NCBI GenBank assembly: GCA_937873285.1
Contig: CALMNV010000022.1
Span: forward strand, 1-12,373
Length of the DNA: 12,373 nt
Origin: an uncultured Intrasporangium sp.
GTDB lineage: Bacteria; Actinomycetota; Actinomycetes; Actinomycetales; Dermatophilaceae
Direction: 5' to 3'
Shown: positions 1 through 7,435 of the stretch, piece after piece
Layout: each line of letters begins with the position of its first letter
How positions within the stretch are numbered: the stretch's first letter is position 1
Position numbers and translations under genes: made by a program
The notes under the pieces: generated by a model
The model's input: the letters and a program-made list of their open reading frames with translations, nothing else
Database searches by the model: none
What the model was told of the DNA's origin: nothing

Positions 1-298
1 ACGGAGCCTCGGAAGGGCCGGGTCGCCGCCCGGCCGCCTCGCGAGGCCATGCGGGCTCCCCCGGCCGCCAGGCGGGCGCTGCTGGTGGAGGCTCGGCCCA
101 CGCCGCGGCGCAGCCGGCGTGAAGCCGCCGCGCGCCGACCCCGTCGCCGGGAGACGCCGGGGGCCGCCGGCCCGCCCGGGGCTACGCCGCTGTCCACGAC
201 CACATCTTGCCTTGCCGCACAGACAACGGCCCGGCGACACCTGGCAGCGGAGAGGAGCGGGCGCCTCGCGGCTCTCGAGGCCCAAGGACAATGGCGGC
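1..298. other. No confident gene; possible tail of an upstream CDS
   Basis: This 298-base stretch precedes the HAD gene. All three forward frames are rich in Arg, Pro, Ala and Gly, and none looks like a known family. The only natural gene end is a TGA at 120-122 (frame 3), closing about 39 low-complexity Gly/Ala/Ser/Pro residues. That could be the disordered C-terminus of a gene beginning outside the window. The HAD frame stays open through the region, but the residues before position 299 show no domain and resemble chance translation of GC-rich DNA. A 12-bp palindrome lies at 36-47, and a short GC hairpin (161-165 with 169-173) sits after the TGA. I looked for the conserved ends of RNase P RNA and for tRNA features and found none. 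Confidence 0.3.
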
Positions 299-1081
299 AT
301 GACACCCACGCGGCCCGTCGAGACCTGGCTCACCGACATGGACGGGGTGCTCGTCCACGAGGAGGAGGCGATCCCGGGGGCCGCCGAGTTCCTCGCCCGG
401 CTGCAGGAGCTCGGCAGGCGCTACCTCGTCCTGACGAACAACTCGATCTTCACGCCACGGGACCTGCGGGCCCGGCTGCTGGGAAGCGGCATCGACGTCC
501 CCGAGGACCGCCTCTGGACCTCCGCCCTGGCCACCGCACAGTTCCTCGCCGACCAGCGGCCCGGCGGGTCGGCATACGTCGTGGGGGAGGCCGGCCTGAC
601 GACGGCCCTGCACGACGTCGGCTACACGTTGACGGACCGGCGACCGGACTACGTGGTGCTGGGGGAGACGCGCACCTACTCCTTCGAGTCGATCACCCGG
701 GCCATCCGCCTCATCGAGGGCGGCGCGCGTTTCCTCGCCACCAACCCGGACCCGAGCGGACCCAGCCAGCAGGGGACGCTGCCGGCGACCGGGTCGGTGG
801 CGGCGCTCATCACGACGGCCACCGGGCGTCAGCCCTACTTCATCGGCAAGCCGAACCCGCTCATGATGCGCAGTGCCCTGAACCGCCTGGAGGCGCACAG
901 CGAGACGACGGTGATGGTGGGCGACCGGATGGACACCGACATCGTCTCCGGGCTCGAGGCAGGGCTGCGCACCGTGCTGGTCCTCACCGGCTCGACGCGA
1001 CCGGAGCAGGTCGAGCGCTTTCCCTTCCGCGCGAGCCGCGTCGTCGACTCCGTGGCCGACCTGCTCGCGCTCGTCGAGTGA
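299..1081 (+). CDS. HAD-IIA family hydrolase (NagD/AraL-type sugar-phosphate phosphatase)
   Basis: This is a 260-residue cytoplasmic phosphatase of the haloacid dehalogenase superfamily, subclass IIA. All four motifs are visible. Motif I is DMDGVL with nucleophile D13 and acid/base D15. Motif II is LTNNS with T46. Motif III is the lysine in GKPNP (K184). Motif IV is GDRMDTD, with D209 and D214 as metal ligands. The cap between motifs II and III and the total length fit NagD-like enzymes, which remove phosphate from small sugar phosphates, nucleotides or 2-phosphoglycolate; the substrate here cannot be read from sequence. The start at 299 is chosen because AAGGA at 284-288 is well placed and the protein then begins just before motif I. 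The in-frame ATG-less extension upstream to a GTG at 119 adds only low-complexity residues. It converges with the next gene across 48 bases. Confidence 0.9.
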   Translation: MTPTRPVETWLTDMDGVLVHEEEAIPGAAEFLARLQELGRRYLVLTNNSIFTPRDLRARLLGSGIDVPEDRLWTSALATAQFLADQRPGGSAYVVGEAGLTTALHDVGYTLTDRRPDYVVLGETRTYSFESITRAIRLIEGGARFLATNPDPSGPSQQGTLPATGSVAALITTATGRQPYFIGKPNPLMMRSALNRLEAHSETTVMVGDRMDTDIVSGLEAGLRTVLVLTGSTRPEQVERFPFRASRVVDSVADLLALVE

Positions 1082-1129
1082 GCGGGACGGCCTGAGGGGG
1101 CGACGGCGCACCCCGGCCCGGCAACGGCC

Positions 1130-1543
1130 TCACCCGGCGAGGAAGCTCAGCCGCACCAGCCGCTCCGGGTTGTCGACGTTGAGGTCCACGAGGCAGATGC
1201 TCTGCCAGGTGCCCAGGGCGAGCGCGCCATCCACGACGGGCACGGTGGCATAGGGGGTAACGAGCGCGGGCAGCACATGCGAGCGGCCGTGCCCGCGGGT
1301 GCCGTGCCGGTGTCGCCACCGGTCGTCGGCGGGCAGCAGCTCGCGCAGCGCGCCCAGCAGGTCCTCGTCGCTGCCGGCGCCCACCTCGAGCAGGGCGATG
1401 CCGGCCGTGGCGTGCGGCACGAAGACGTGCAGCAGGCCGTCGCCCATCCCCGCGACATGGCGGCGGCAGTCGTCGGTGAGGTCGAGCACCACCTCGTCGT
1501 GCCCAGTCCGGTAGGTCCGCGTCTCGGTGCGCATGCCCCTCAT
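1130..1543 (-). CDS. YjbQ / UPF0047 family protein
   Basis: This 137-residue protein matches the YjbQ (UPF0047) family, small trimeric beta proteins of poorly defined function. Some databases call them secondary thiamine-phosphate synthases because E. coli YjbQ can replace that activity weakly. The hallmark segments are present: HVFVPHATAGIALLE at residues 39-53 (H39, H44, T46, E53), then a DLLGALRELLP helix, a His-rich HRHG...GHGRSH stretch with likely metal or phosphate ligands, and GTWQSICLVDLN near the C-terminus. Length is normal for the family. Start 1543 was taken; a second ATG at 1534 would remove three residues. Neither has a good ribosome site. A 10-bp palindrome abuts the start. 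Nothing nearby belongs to thiamine metabolism, so the annotation gives family only. Confidence 0.88.
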   Translation of the reverse strand: MRGMRTETRTYRTGHDEVVLDLTDDCRRHVAGMGDGLLHVFVPHATAGIALLEVGAGSDEDLLGALRELLPADDRWRHRHGTRGHGRSHVLPALVTPYATVPVVDGALALGTWQSICLVDLNVDNPERLVRLSFLAG

Positions 1544-1545
1544 GA

Positions 1546-1555
1546 TGACCGGTCA
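1546..1555. promoter_or_regulatory. 10-bp perfect palindrome before the YjbQ gene
   Basis: TGACCGGTCA is a perfect inverted repeat lying two bases upstream of the YjbQ start codon on the minus strand. Its position would suit a small operator that blocks transcription or translation initiation. A single 10-bp palindrome in GC-rich DNA can occur by chance, so this is weak. Confidence 0.25.
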
Positions 1556-1585
1556 CTGTCCGCTCAGCGGCCCCCGGCTCGGCCT

Positions 1586-1627
1586 CGTGGAGGGTTGTAG
1601 CCCCTATGAGGGCCACAACCCTCCACG
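1586..1627 (-). terminator. Strong hairpin downstream of menB
   Basis: Bases 1586-1598 (CGTGGAGGGTTGT) pair perfectly with 1615-1627 for a 13-bp stem. After one A/C mismatch, 1600-1603 (GCCC) pairs with 1610-1613 (GGGC), leaving a 6-base loop at 1604-1609. It lies 43 bases beyond the menB stop and before the co-oriented YjbQ gene, so a role as menB terminator fits. There is no T-run after the stem on the minus strand, so it is not a classical intrinsic terminator. It could also be one copy of a dispersed palindromic repeat. Confidence 0.6.
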
Positions 1628-1670
1628 GGAGGGCGATCGAGGCACCAAGCGCCCGGGCAGACGCGCCGGA

Positions 1671-2630
<960 letters not shown>

Positions 2631-2636
2631 GGGGCG

Positions 2637-2642
2637 AGGATA
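2637..2642 (-). promoter_or_regulatory. -10 box for menB, leaderless
   Basis: TATCCT on the minus strand ends six bases before the menB GTG at 2630. With the usual 6-7 base spacing, transcription would start at the first base of the codon. No convincing -35 box is visible. Confidence 0.45.
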
Positions 2643-2666
2643 GTGCGCCGCCGGGCGGCCGGACGC

Positions 2667-2672
2667 TACGGT
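2667..2672 (+). promoter_or_regulatory. -10 box for the VOC gene, leaderless
   Basis: TACGGT fits the actinobacterial TANNNT pattern and ends six bases before the ATG at 2679, implying a transcript starting at the initiation codon. It is divergent from the menB promoter; the two boxes are 24 bases apart. No clear -35 box. Confidence 0.4.
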
Positions 2673-2678
2673 CAGGTG

Positions 2679-3080
2679 ATGGCCCTGCGGTGGTACTCCG
2701 TCGTCGTCGACTGTCGCGACATCGCGGCCCAGGCCCAGTGGTGGGCGGCGGCCCTGGACTGGGTGATCGTCTACGAGGACGAGCATGAGGTGGCGGTCAT
2801 CCCGAGGCACATGAGCGCCGACCCGGTCGAGGCGGGCGAGTGGCACCGGCAGTGGCCCGGTCTCGTCTTCGTCCCCGTGCCGGAGCCGAAAGGGGCCAAG
2901 AACCGCCTCCACCTCGATCTCGCGCCCCACTCGAGCCAGGACCGGGAGGCCGAGATCGCCCGGCTGCTCGGCCTGGGAGCGACCCGGGTAGACGTGGGCC
3001 AGGGGCCGGAGGTGACCTGGACGGTGCTTGCCGACCCCGAGGGCAACGAGTTCTGCGTCCTGTCGTCCCGGGAGCGCTGA
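2679..3080 (+). CDS. VOC superfamily (glyoxalase-like) protein
   Basis: This 133-residue protein starts with the typical VOC/glyoxalase-like opening, a beta strand (WYSVVVDCRD) followed by a helix AAQAQWWAAALDW. It ends with the family's closing strand VLADPEGNEFCVLSS. A central NRLHLDLAPH strand gives H and D residues of the kind that bind metal in this fold. VOC proteins include dioxygenases, isomerases, resistance proteins and non-enzymatic members; the small single-domain form cannot be assigned a substrate. The start at 2679 is supported by the -10 box six bases upstream. The long open frame further upstream is antisense to menB and is not coding. It shares a divergent promoter region with menB and is followed after 70 bases by the Nudix gene. 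Confidence 0.85.
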   Translation: MALRWYSVVVDCRDIAAQAQWWAAALDWVIVYEDEHEVAVIPRHMSADPVEAGEWHRQWPGLVFVPVPEPKGAKNRLHLDLAPHSSQDREAEIARLLGLGATRVDVGQGPEVTWTVLADPEGNEFCVLSSRER

Positions 3081-3138
3081 CCTGCCGCTCGTCGGCCGCT
3101 GCGACCGGAGACCTCACCGGCGCTGCGACCCGCCGGGC

Positions 3139-3144
3139 TATCGT
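3139..3144 (+). promoter_or_regulatory. -10 box for the Nudix-menC-kce operon, leaderless
   Basis: TATCGT ends six bases before the Nudix ATG at 3151, so the operon mRNA may begin at the start codon. The 70-base gap after the VOC gene leaves room for an independent promoter. There is no Shine-Dalgarno sequence before 3151, which agrees with leaderless initiation. Confidence 0.45.
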
Positions 3145-3150
3145 CGCCGT

Positions 3151-3651
3151 ATGCCGACCCCGCCCTTCGTGACGCAGCTGCGCCGCCACATCGGCCACGA
3201 CCTGCTGTGGCTTCCCGGCGCGACCGCGGTCGTGGTCCGGCACGGCGGCGCGACGCCGGAGCTGCTGCTCGTGCGCCGCGCGGACAACGGGGCCTGGACG
3301 CCCGTGACCGGCATCGTCGACCCGGGGGAGGACCCGCACGTCGCGGCCGTGCGCGAGGTGCTGGAGGAGGCCTGCGTGGTCGCCGAGGTCGAGCGTCTCG
3401 TCTGGGTGGCGGCTGGCGACGTCGTCACCTATCCCAACGGTGACCGCGCCCAGTTCCTCGACCACACGTTCCGCTGCGCCTGGGTCTCCGGCGACCCGAC
3501 CCCCGGTGACGACGAGAGCACGGCCGCCGGCTGGTTTCCCATCGACGCTCTGCCGCCGATGCCCGAGCGCCACCGTCTCCGGGTCGAGTGGGCGCTCGCC
3601 GACGAGCCGGGGGTGCGGCTCGGCTCCGGCGACGTCGCGACCCGGCGGTGA
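3151..3651 (+). CDS. Nudix hydrolase
   Basis: This is a 166-residue Nudix-fold pyrophosphohydrolase, a family that splits nucleoside diphosphates linked to another group and often acts in house-cleaning. The Nudix box runs from G54 to V76: G54, five residues, E60, seven residues, then R68-E69-V-L-E72-E73-A-C75-V76. The catalytic Arg and Glu residues are intact, but the glycine normally found in REUXEEXGU is Cys75 here. The substrate is not predictable. The fold begins with PGATAVVVRHGG and closes with an EWALADEPG segment. Its stop codon overlaps the menC start (GTGA), so it is the first gene of a coupled three-gene unit with menC and the BKACE gene. No direct role in menaquinone synthesis is known; coupling may only reflect shared expression. 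Confidence 0.9.
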   Translation: MPTPPFVTQLRRHIGHDLLWLPGATAVVVRHGGATPELLLVRRADNGAWTPVTGIVDPGEDPHVAAVREVLEEACVVAEVERLVWVAAGDVVTYPNGDRAQFLDHTFRCAWVSGDPTPGDDESTAAGWFPIDALPPMPERHRLRVEWALADEPGVRLGSGDVATRR

Positions 3652-4673
3652 ACCCAGCCGTGGGTGTCGAGACTCCTCCCGAGCGTGCGGAGTTGCTCGC
3701 CGGGCTGCACGTGGTGTCGATCCCCATGCGCGTGCGCTTCCGCGACGTCGGGCACCGCGAGGCAGTGCTCTTCGAAGGTCCTTGCGGCTGGGGCGAGTTC
3801 GCGCCCTTTCTGGAGTATGCGGATGTGGAGGCCGCTCGCTGGCTGGCCGCTGCGCTGGAGGCGGCGTATGCCGGGTGGCCGGCTCCGCGCCGCGACGTCG
3901 TGCCGGTCAACGCGACGGTGCCTGCGGTCGCCCCCGAGCAGGTCCCAAGCGTGCTGGCCAGGTTCGACGGCTGCACCACCGCCAAGGTCAAGGTCGGGGA
4001 GCGGGGGCAGGGCCTCGCCGACGACGTCGCCCGCGTCGCCGCCGTGCGCGACGCGCTGGGCGCCTCGGGCCGGGTCCGGGTCGACGCGAACGGGGCCTGG
4101 GACGTCGCTTCGGCGGTGGAGGCGCTGACCGCCCTGTCGGCCTTCGACCTGGAGTATGCCGAGCAGCCCTGTGCCACCCTCGAGGAGCTCGCCGCGCTGC
4201 GGATCCGACTGGCCCGCAGCGGCGTCGATGTCGCCATCGCCGCCGACGAGTCGATCCGCAAGGCCGAGGACCCGCTGCGGGTCGCCGTCGCGGGGGCAGC
4301 CGACCTCGTCGTCGTGAAGGTCGGACCCCTCAGCGGTGTGCGCCACGCGCTGGAGGTCGTCGAGTCGAGCGGCCTTCCAGCCGTGGTGTCCTCGGCCCTC
4401 GACACCTCTGTCGGCATCGCTGCTGGCGTGGCGCTCGCAGCCGCCCTGCCGACGCTCGAGCACGCGTGCGGGCTTGGCACGGTGGGACTGCTCTGCGCCG
4501 ATGTCGCCAGCGAGCCGCTCCAGCCGGTGCAAGGCGTGCTGCGCCCCAGCCGTCCGCAGCCGACGGCGGACGCGCTGCTGGGCTTGGCCGCCCCCGAGCA
4601 CCGGCGCCGATGGTGGGTGGAGCGGGTCAGTCGCTGCCTGGACCTGCTTGCGGCGCAGTCGAGTCCGGCGTGA
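3648..4673 (+). CDS. menC: o-succinylbenzoate synthase (MenC)
   Basis: MenC is an enolase-superfamily enzyme that dehydrates SHCHC to o-succinylbenzoate. The 341-residue protein follows the actinobacterial form: VSIPMRVRFRDVGHREAVLFEGP and GWGEFAPF at the start, then the barrel with all catalytic groups. These are TAKVKV (K113, K115), metal ligands D146 (VDANG), E172 (YAEQPC) and D200 (AADES), and the second-side lysine K224 (VVKVGP). The end, HRRRWWVERV, also resembles M. tuberculosis MenC. The GTG at 3648 overlaps the Nudix TGA. A second GTG at 3660 and an in-frame start at 3588 inside the Nudix gene are alternatives; the overlap start is favoured because the other three couplings in the window use the same layout. 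The menC TGA in turn overlaps the next GTG. Confidence 0.96.
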   Translation: MNPAVGVETPPERAELLAGLHVVSIPMRVRFRDVGHREAVLFEGPCGWGEFAPFLEYADVEAARWLAAALEAAYAGWPAPRRDVVPVNATVPAVAPEQVPSVLARFDGCTTAKVKVGERGQGLADDVARVAAVRDALGASGRVRVDANGAWDVASAVEALTALSAFDLEYAEQPCATLEELAALRIRLARSGVDVAIAADESIRKAEDPLRVAVAGAADLVVVKVGPLSGVRHALEVVESSGLPAVVSSALDTSVGIAAGVALAAALPTLEHACGLGTVGLLCADVASEPLQPVQGVLRPSRPQPTADALLGLAAPEHRRRWWVERVSRCLDLLAAQSSPA

Positions 4674-5389
4674 TCACGGCCTGCCTCAACGGAGACCGAG
4701 CCCGCGGCGCCCACCCCAGGCTGCCGGTCACCCCGGAGGAGCTCGGACTCGACGCCGCACGGGCCGTGGCCGCCGGAGCCACCATGGTGCACGTGCATCC
4801 GCGGGACGCCGCGGGTCGGGAGAGCCTGTCCGCTGCCGATGTCGTCGCAGCGGTGTCGGCCATCCGCAGAGCCTCCCCAGGCGTCAGGGTCAGCGTCACG
4901 ACCCGTGAAGGCATCGCACCGGACGAGCACGCCAGACTGCGGTTGCTGTGGGACTGGCCCGAGCCGGCAGAGGGCGGTCCCGACAGCGCGAGCGTCAACT
5001 GGCACGAGCCGGGCGCCGTGGAGCTCGCCCGCCTGCTGCGGGCCCGCGATGTCGGGGTCGAGGCGGGCATCTGGACGCCGCGCGCGGCCACCGCGTTCGT
5101 CTCGACGCCGTGGCCGTGGCAGGTGGAGCGGGTGCTCGTCGAGGCCATCCCCGGGTCGAGCCCCGGCGCCAACCCGGGCTGGTCGGTCGAGCGCATCCTC
5201 GCCGCGCTCGGAAGGGTGCCGGCACCCCTGCTCGTGCACGGCGAGCGGGCCTGGGCGTGGCCGGTGCTGAGGTGGGCGCAGGCGGCCGGCCATGATGTGC
5301 GGATCGGCTTGGAGGACACGCTCCGGCTGCCGACCGGGCGCGAGGCGCGCGACAACGCCGAGCTCGTCGCCGCGGCCCATAGGCCCTGA
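4670..5389 (+). CDS. BKACE / Kce family (DUF849) beta-keto acid cleavage enzyme
   Basis: This 239-residue protein belongs to the BKACE family (3-keto-5-aminohexanoate cleavage enzyme, DUF849). These Zn enzymes condense a beta-keto acid with acetyl-CoA to give acetoacetate and a new CoA ester. Visible hallmarks are ITACLNGDR at the start, LPVTPEE, the zinc motif HVHPRD (H41, H43), ASVNWHEPGA, GVEAGIWTP (E131, the likely catalytic Glu) and RIGLEDTLRLP near the end (R211, E215 as third zinc ligand, D216). At 239 residues it is shorter than the 270-300 of characterised members, the trimmed parts lying between motifs. Its GTG start overlaps the menC stop (GTGA), so it is probably co-translated with menC. 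The substrate is unknown, and no lysine-fermentation genes are nearby. Confidence 0.9.
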   Translation: MITACLNGDRARGAHPRLPVTPEELGLDAARAVAAGATMVHVHPRDAAGRESLSAADVVAAVSAIRRASPGVRVSVTTREGIAPDEHARLRLLWDWPEPAEGGPDSASVNWHEPGAVELARLLRARDVGVEAGIWTPRAATAFVSTPWPWQVERVLVEAIPGSSPGANPGWSVERILAALGRVPAPLLVHGERAWAWPVLRWAQAAGHDVRIGLEDTLRLPTGREARDNAELVAAAHRP

Positions 5390-5420
5390 CCTCCCGGACC
5401 GGTGGGACGGCGTGCGCAGC

Positions 5421-5459
5421 TGACCACTCGACGAGGGGGGACACACAGTCGAGTGGTCA
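5421..5459. terminator. 12-bp inverted repeat after the BKACE gene
   Basis: TGACCACTCGAC (5421-5432) and GTCGAGTGGTCA (5448-5459) are perfectly complementary across a 15-base spacer rich in G and A. The pair lies 32 bases beyond the BKACE stop and could act as a transcription terminator, without a T-run. The right arm is also the first unit of the 24-bp tandem array. Confidence 0.5.
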
Positions 5460-5601
5460 GTTGCGTGCACCGTCGAGTGGCCAGTTGCGTGCACCGTCGA
5501 GTGGCCAGTTGCGTGCATGGTCGAGTGGCCAGTTGCGTGCATGGTCGAGTGGCCAGTTGCGTGCACGGTCGGGTGGCCAGTTGCGTGCACGGTCGGGTGG
5601 T
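5448..5601 (+). repeat. 24-bp direct tandem repeat, six full units plus a partial
   Basis: Units begin at 5448, 5472, 5496, 5520, 5544 and 5568, with a broken seventh at 5592. The consensus is GTCGAGTGGCCAGTTGCGTG followed by CA and two variable bases. Copies differ at few places: T for C at the tenth base of unit 1, G for A at the fifth base of units 6 and 7, and CC, TG or CG at the unit end. Neighbouring units share the same variants (units 3 and 4 both end TG; 5 and 6 both end CG), which suggests stepwise tandem duplication. There are no unique spacers, so it is not a CRISPR. It lies between the convergent BKACE and menD genes. Confidence 0.92.
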
Positions 5602-5770
5602 GTGCAGAAGTGGCCACTCGACGAGGGGGGGACGCGCGGTCGGGTGGCCAGTTGCGTGCACGGCCGGGTGGTGCGCGGAAGTGGCCACTCGACGAGGGGG
5701 GCGGCGCGGTCGAGTGGTCAGTTGCGCGCGGTCGGGTGGTGTGCGGAAGTGGCCACTCGACGAGCGGGGG
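5592..5770 (+). repeat. Three longer compound repeats carrying the inverted arm
   Basis: Three blocks contain GGAAGTGGCCACTCGACGAG or a close variant, with the inverted core TGGCCACTCGAC at 5611-5622, 5682-5693 and 5750-5761 (spacing 71 and 68 bases). Each is preceded by a GGTCGGGTGGTGYGC-like stretch, and between blocks a single copy of the 24-bp unit reappears (near 5639 and 5709). The inverted core is the exact reverse complement of GTCGAGTGGCCA in the tandem units, so many alternative hairpins can form. The block ends ten bases before the menD stop. No protein or RNA gene is recognised here. Confidence 0.85.
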
Positions 5771-5779
5771 GACTCGGGG

Positions 5780-7435
5780 TCAGGAGGAGGCGTCGACGTC
5801 CCGGGCGAGCTGGCGCAACCAGGCGGCCTCGGCTCGCCGGTCAGCGCGCGAGACGGGCACCTCGAGCACCCGGACGCCGTCGGGCTGCTCGGTCAGCGCG
5901 GCGGCGAGGCGGTCGAGCTCGGTCACCCGCTCGTATGCCGCCGAGTGGGCTCGGCAGAGCGCCTCGAGGTCGGTGCCGTGCGGGGTGCCGAAGACCCGCT
6001 CGAAGGCCTCGGCGTAGCGCTGGTTGCCCTGCTCCAGCGTGGCGAAGATGGCCCCCCCGTCGTCGTTGAGGACGACGAGCGTCAGGTCGGGGCGCCGCTC
6101 GACGGGGCCGAGGAGCAGCCCGTTGCTGTCGTGCAGGAACGTCAGGTCCCCCAGGTAGGCGATGGAGCGCGTCGCGCGGGGACGGCCCAGCGCCACGCCC
6201 ACCGCCGTGGACACCAGCCCGTCGATGCCGGCCAGCCCGCGGTTGCCGACGACGAAGCGGTGCTCGTGCGCCGGCCAGGGCGTGGCCATGACGTCGAGGT
6301 CGCGCACCGGGTTGGACGAGCCGACGACGAGCGTCGTGCCGGCGATGACGGCGTCGGCCACGACGGCCGCCACGGCGAGCGGCACCCGGCCGCGGTCGCT
6401 CAGGCCTCGGTCGACGAGCCGCGCGAGCGCCGCGTCGGCCCAGCGCCAGCGCTGCACCCACTCGGGGTCGCCGGGGGCCTCGGCGACCGGCACGCCGTCG
6501 AGGTGGCGAGCGACCCGTCCGGGGTCGGTGGCGACGCCGTCACGTCCGCGCACCGCGAGCACCTCCAGCCGCGGGTCGCTGATGAGCGCGGTGACAGGCC
6601 GGGACAGGGTGGGCCGGCCGACCACGACGACGCGCTCGACCTCCGTGCGCAGCGCCGTGGCGAGCAGGGGGCGGTAGGTGCGAATCGCGTGGCGCCCGAC
6701 CCGCGCGCCCGACGTCGGCTCGGCCAGCAGCGGCCAGTTCCCCGCCTCGGCGAGCAGCCGCGCCGCCGGCCCGGCGTCGTCACCGGCGACGACCACGGTC
6801 CGCGGACCGGGCGAAAGCGTCTCGCCGCCGCGCTCGGGCGGCGCCGAGTCGACCGGTCCGGCAACCGGATCCACATCCTCGGGCGGAGACCACCACGTCG
6901 TGGAGTCCGGGTCGGCGGGAAGGAGGTCGCCGTCCAGCTGGACATTGACCTGGGTCGGGCCGATGGCGGTGCACGCGGCCACTGCGGCCGCCGCGACCTC
7001 GGCGTCCGTCGCTCCGGGCGCGAGGTCATGGCACGGGGCGAAGGTGCCGAACAGGCCGGCCTGGTAGGTGGTCTGGTTGGCGCCGGTGCCGCGCAGCCGC
7101 TCCGGGCGGTCGGCGCTCACGACGACGAGACGCCGCCCGGTGTGGAACGCCTCCATGACCGCCGGGAGGAGGTTGCCCACCGCCGTCCCTGAGGTGGTCA
7201 CGACGGCGACCGGGCGCCGAGAGCCGGTGGTGAGCCCCAGGGCCAGGTATGCCGCCGAGCGCTCGTCGACGCGCACGTGCAGCCGCAGGTCACCGGCCCG
7301 GTCGGCGGCGTGCAGCGTGAGCGCGAGCGGTGCCGAGCGGGATCCCGGGGCGAGGACGACGTCCCGCACGCCCGCGGCATACAGCTGCTGGACGACCGCC
7401 TTGGCCAGCTGGGGCGCGGTGCGACCGGGCGTCAC
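5780..7435 (-). CDS. menD: SEPHCHC synthase (MenD), thiamine-diphosphate enzyme
   Basis: MenD (2-succinyl-5-enolpyruvyl-6-hydroxy-3-cyclohexene-1-carboxylate synthase) joins isochorismate and the succinyl semialdehyde unit made by decarboxylating 2-oxoglutarate. The 551-residue protein has the ThDP-enzyme order. The N-terminal PYR domain carries [12 protein letters not shown] and [14 protein letters not shown] with catalytic E58. The substrate-binding [19 protein letters not shown] follows. The C-terminal PP domain has the [14 protein letters not shown] ... NDDGGAIF cofactor and Mg motif (G429, D430). Length is normal. GTG 7435 is chosen because its four bases GTGA overlap the menF stop, implying translational coupling. 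It is the second gene of a menF-menD unit and ends at the edge of the intergenic repeat array. Confidence 0.97.
   Translation of the reverse strand: MTPGRTAPQLAKAVVQQLYAAGVRDVVLAPGSRSAPLALTLHAADRAGDLRLHVRVDERSAAYLALGLTTGSRRPVAVVTTSGTAVGNLLPAVMEAFHTGRRLVVVSADRPERLRGTGANQTTYQAGLFGTFAPCHDLAPGATDAEVAAAAVAACTAIGPTQVNVQLDGDLLPADPDSTTWWSPPEDVDPVAGPVDSAPPERGGETLSPGPRTVVVAGDDAGPAARLLAEAGNWPLLAEPTSGARVGRHAIRTYRPLLATALRTEVERVVVVGRPTLSRPVTALISDPRLEVLAVRGRDGVATDPGRVARHLDGVPVAEAPGDPEWVQRWRWADAALARLVDRGLSDRGRVPLAVAAVVADAVIAGTTLVVGSSNPVRDLDVMATPWPAHEHRFVVGNRGLAGIDGLVSTAVGVALGRPRATRSIAYLGDLTFLHDSNGLLLGPVERRPDLTLVVLNDDGGAIFATLEQGNQRYAEAFERVFGTPHGTDLEALCRAHSAAYERVTELDRLAAALTEQPDGVRVLEVPVSRADRRAEAAWLRQLARDVDASS

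Noticed and set aside
1..298. Structured RNA such as RNase P RNA, tmRNA or a tRNA
   Set aside because: The GC-rich palindromes suggested structure, but none of the conserved ends or loops of these RNAs could be found on either strand.
3425..5617. 730-residue minus-strand reading frame with HATGHST-like N-terminal repeats
   Set aside because: It is antisense to the Nudix, menC and BKACE genes, which all have intact family motifs. Its repeats come from translating the 24-bp array, whose period is a multiple of three.
5448..5770. CRISPR array
   Set aside because: Units are contiguous with a 24-bp period and no unique spacers; no cas genes are nearby.
5402..7192. 596-residue plus-strand frame through the repeats and across menD
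   Set aside because: It is antisense to menD, which has complete ThDP-enzyme motifs, and its own sequence is Arg/Gly-rich with no recognisable family.
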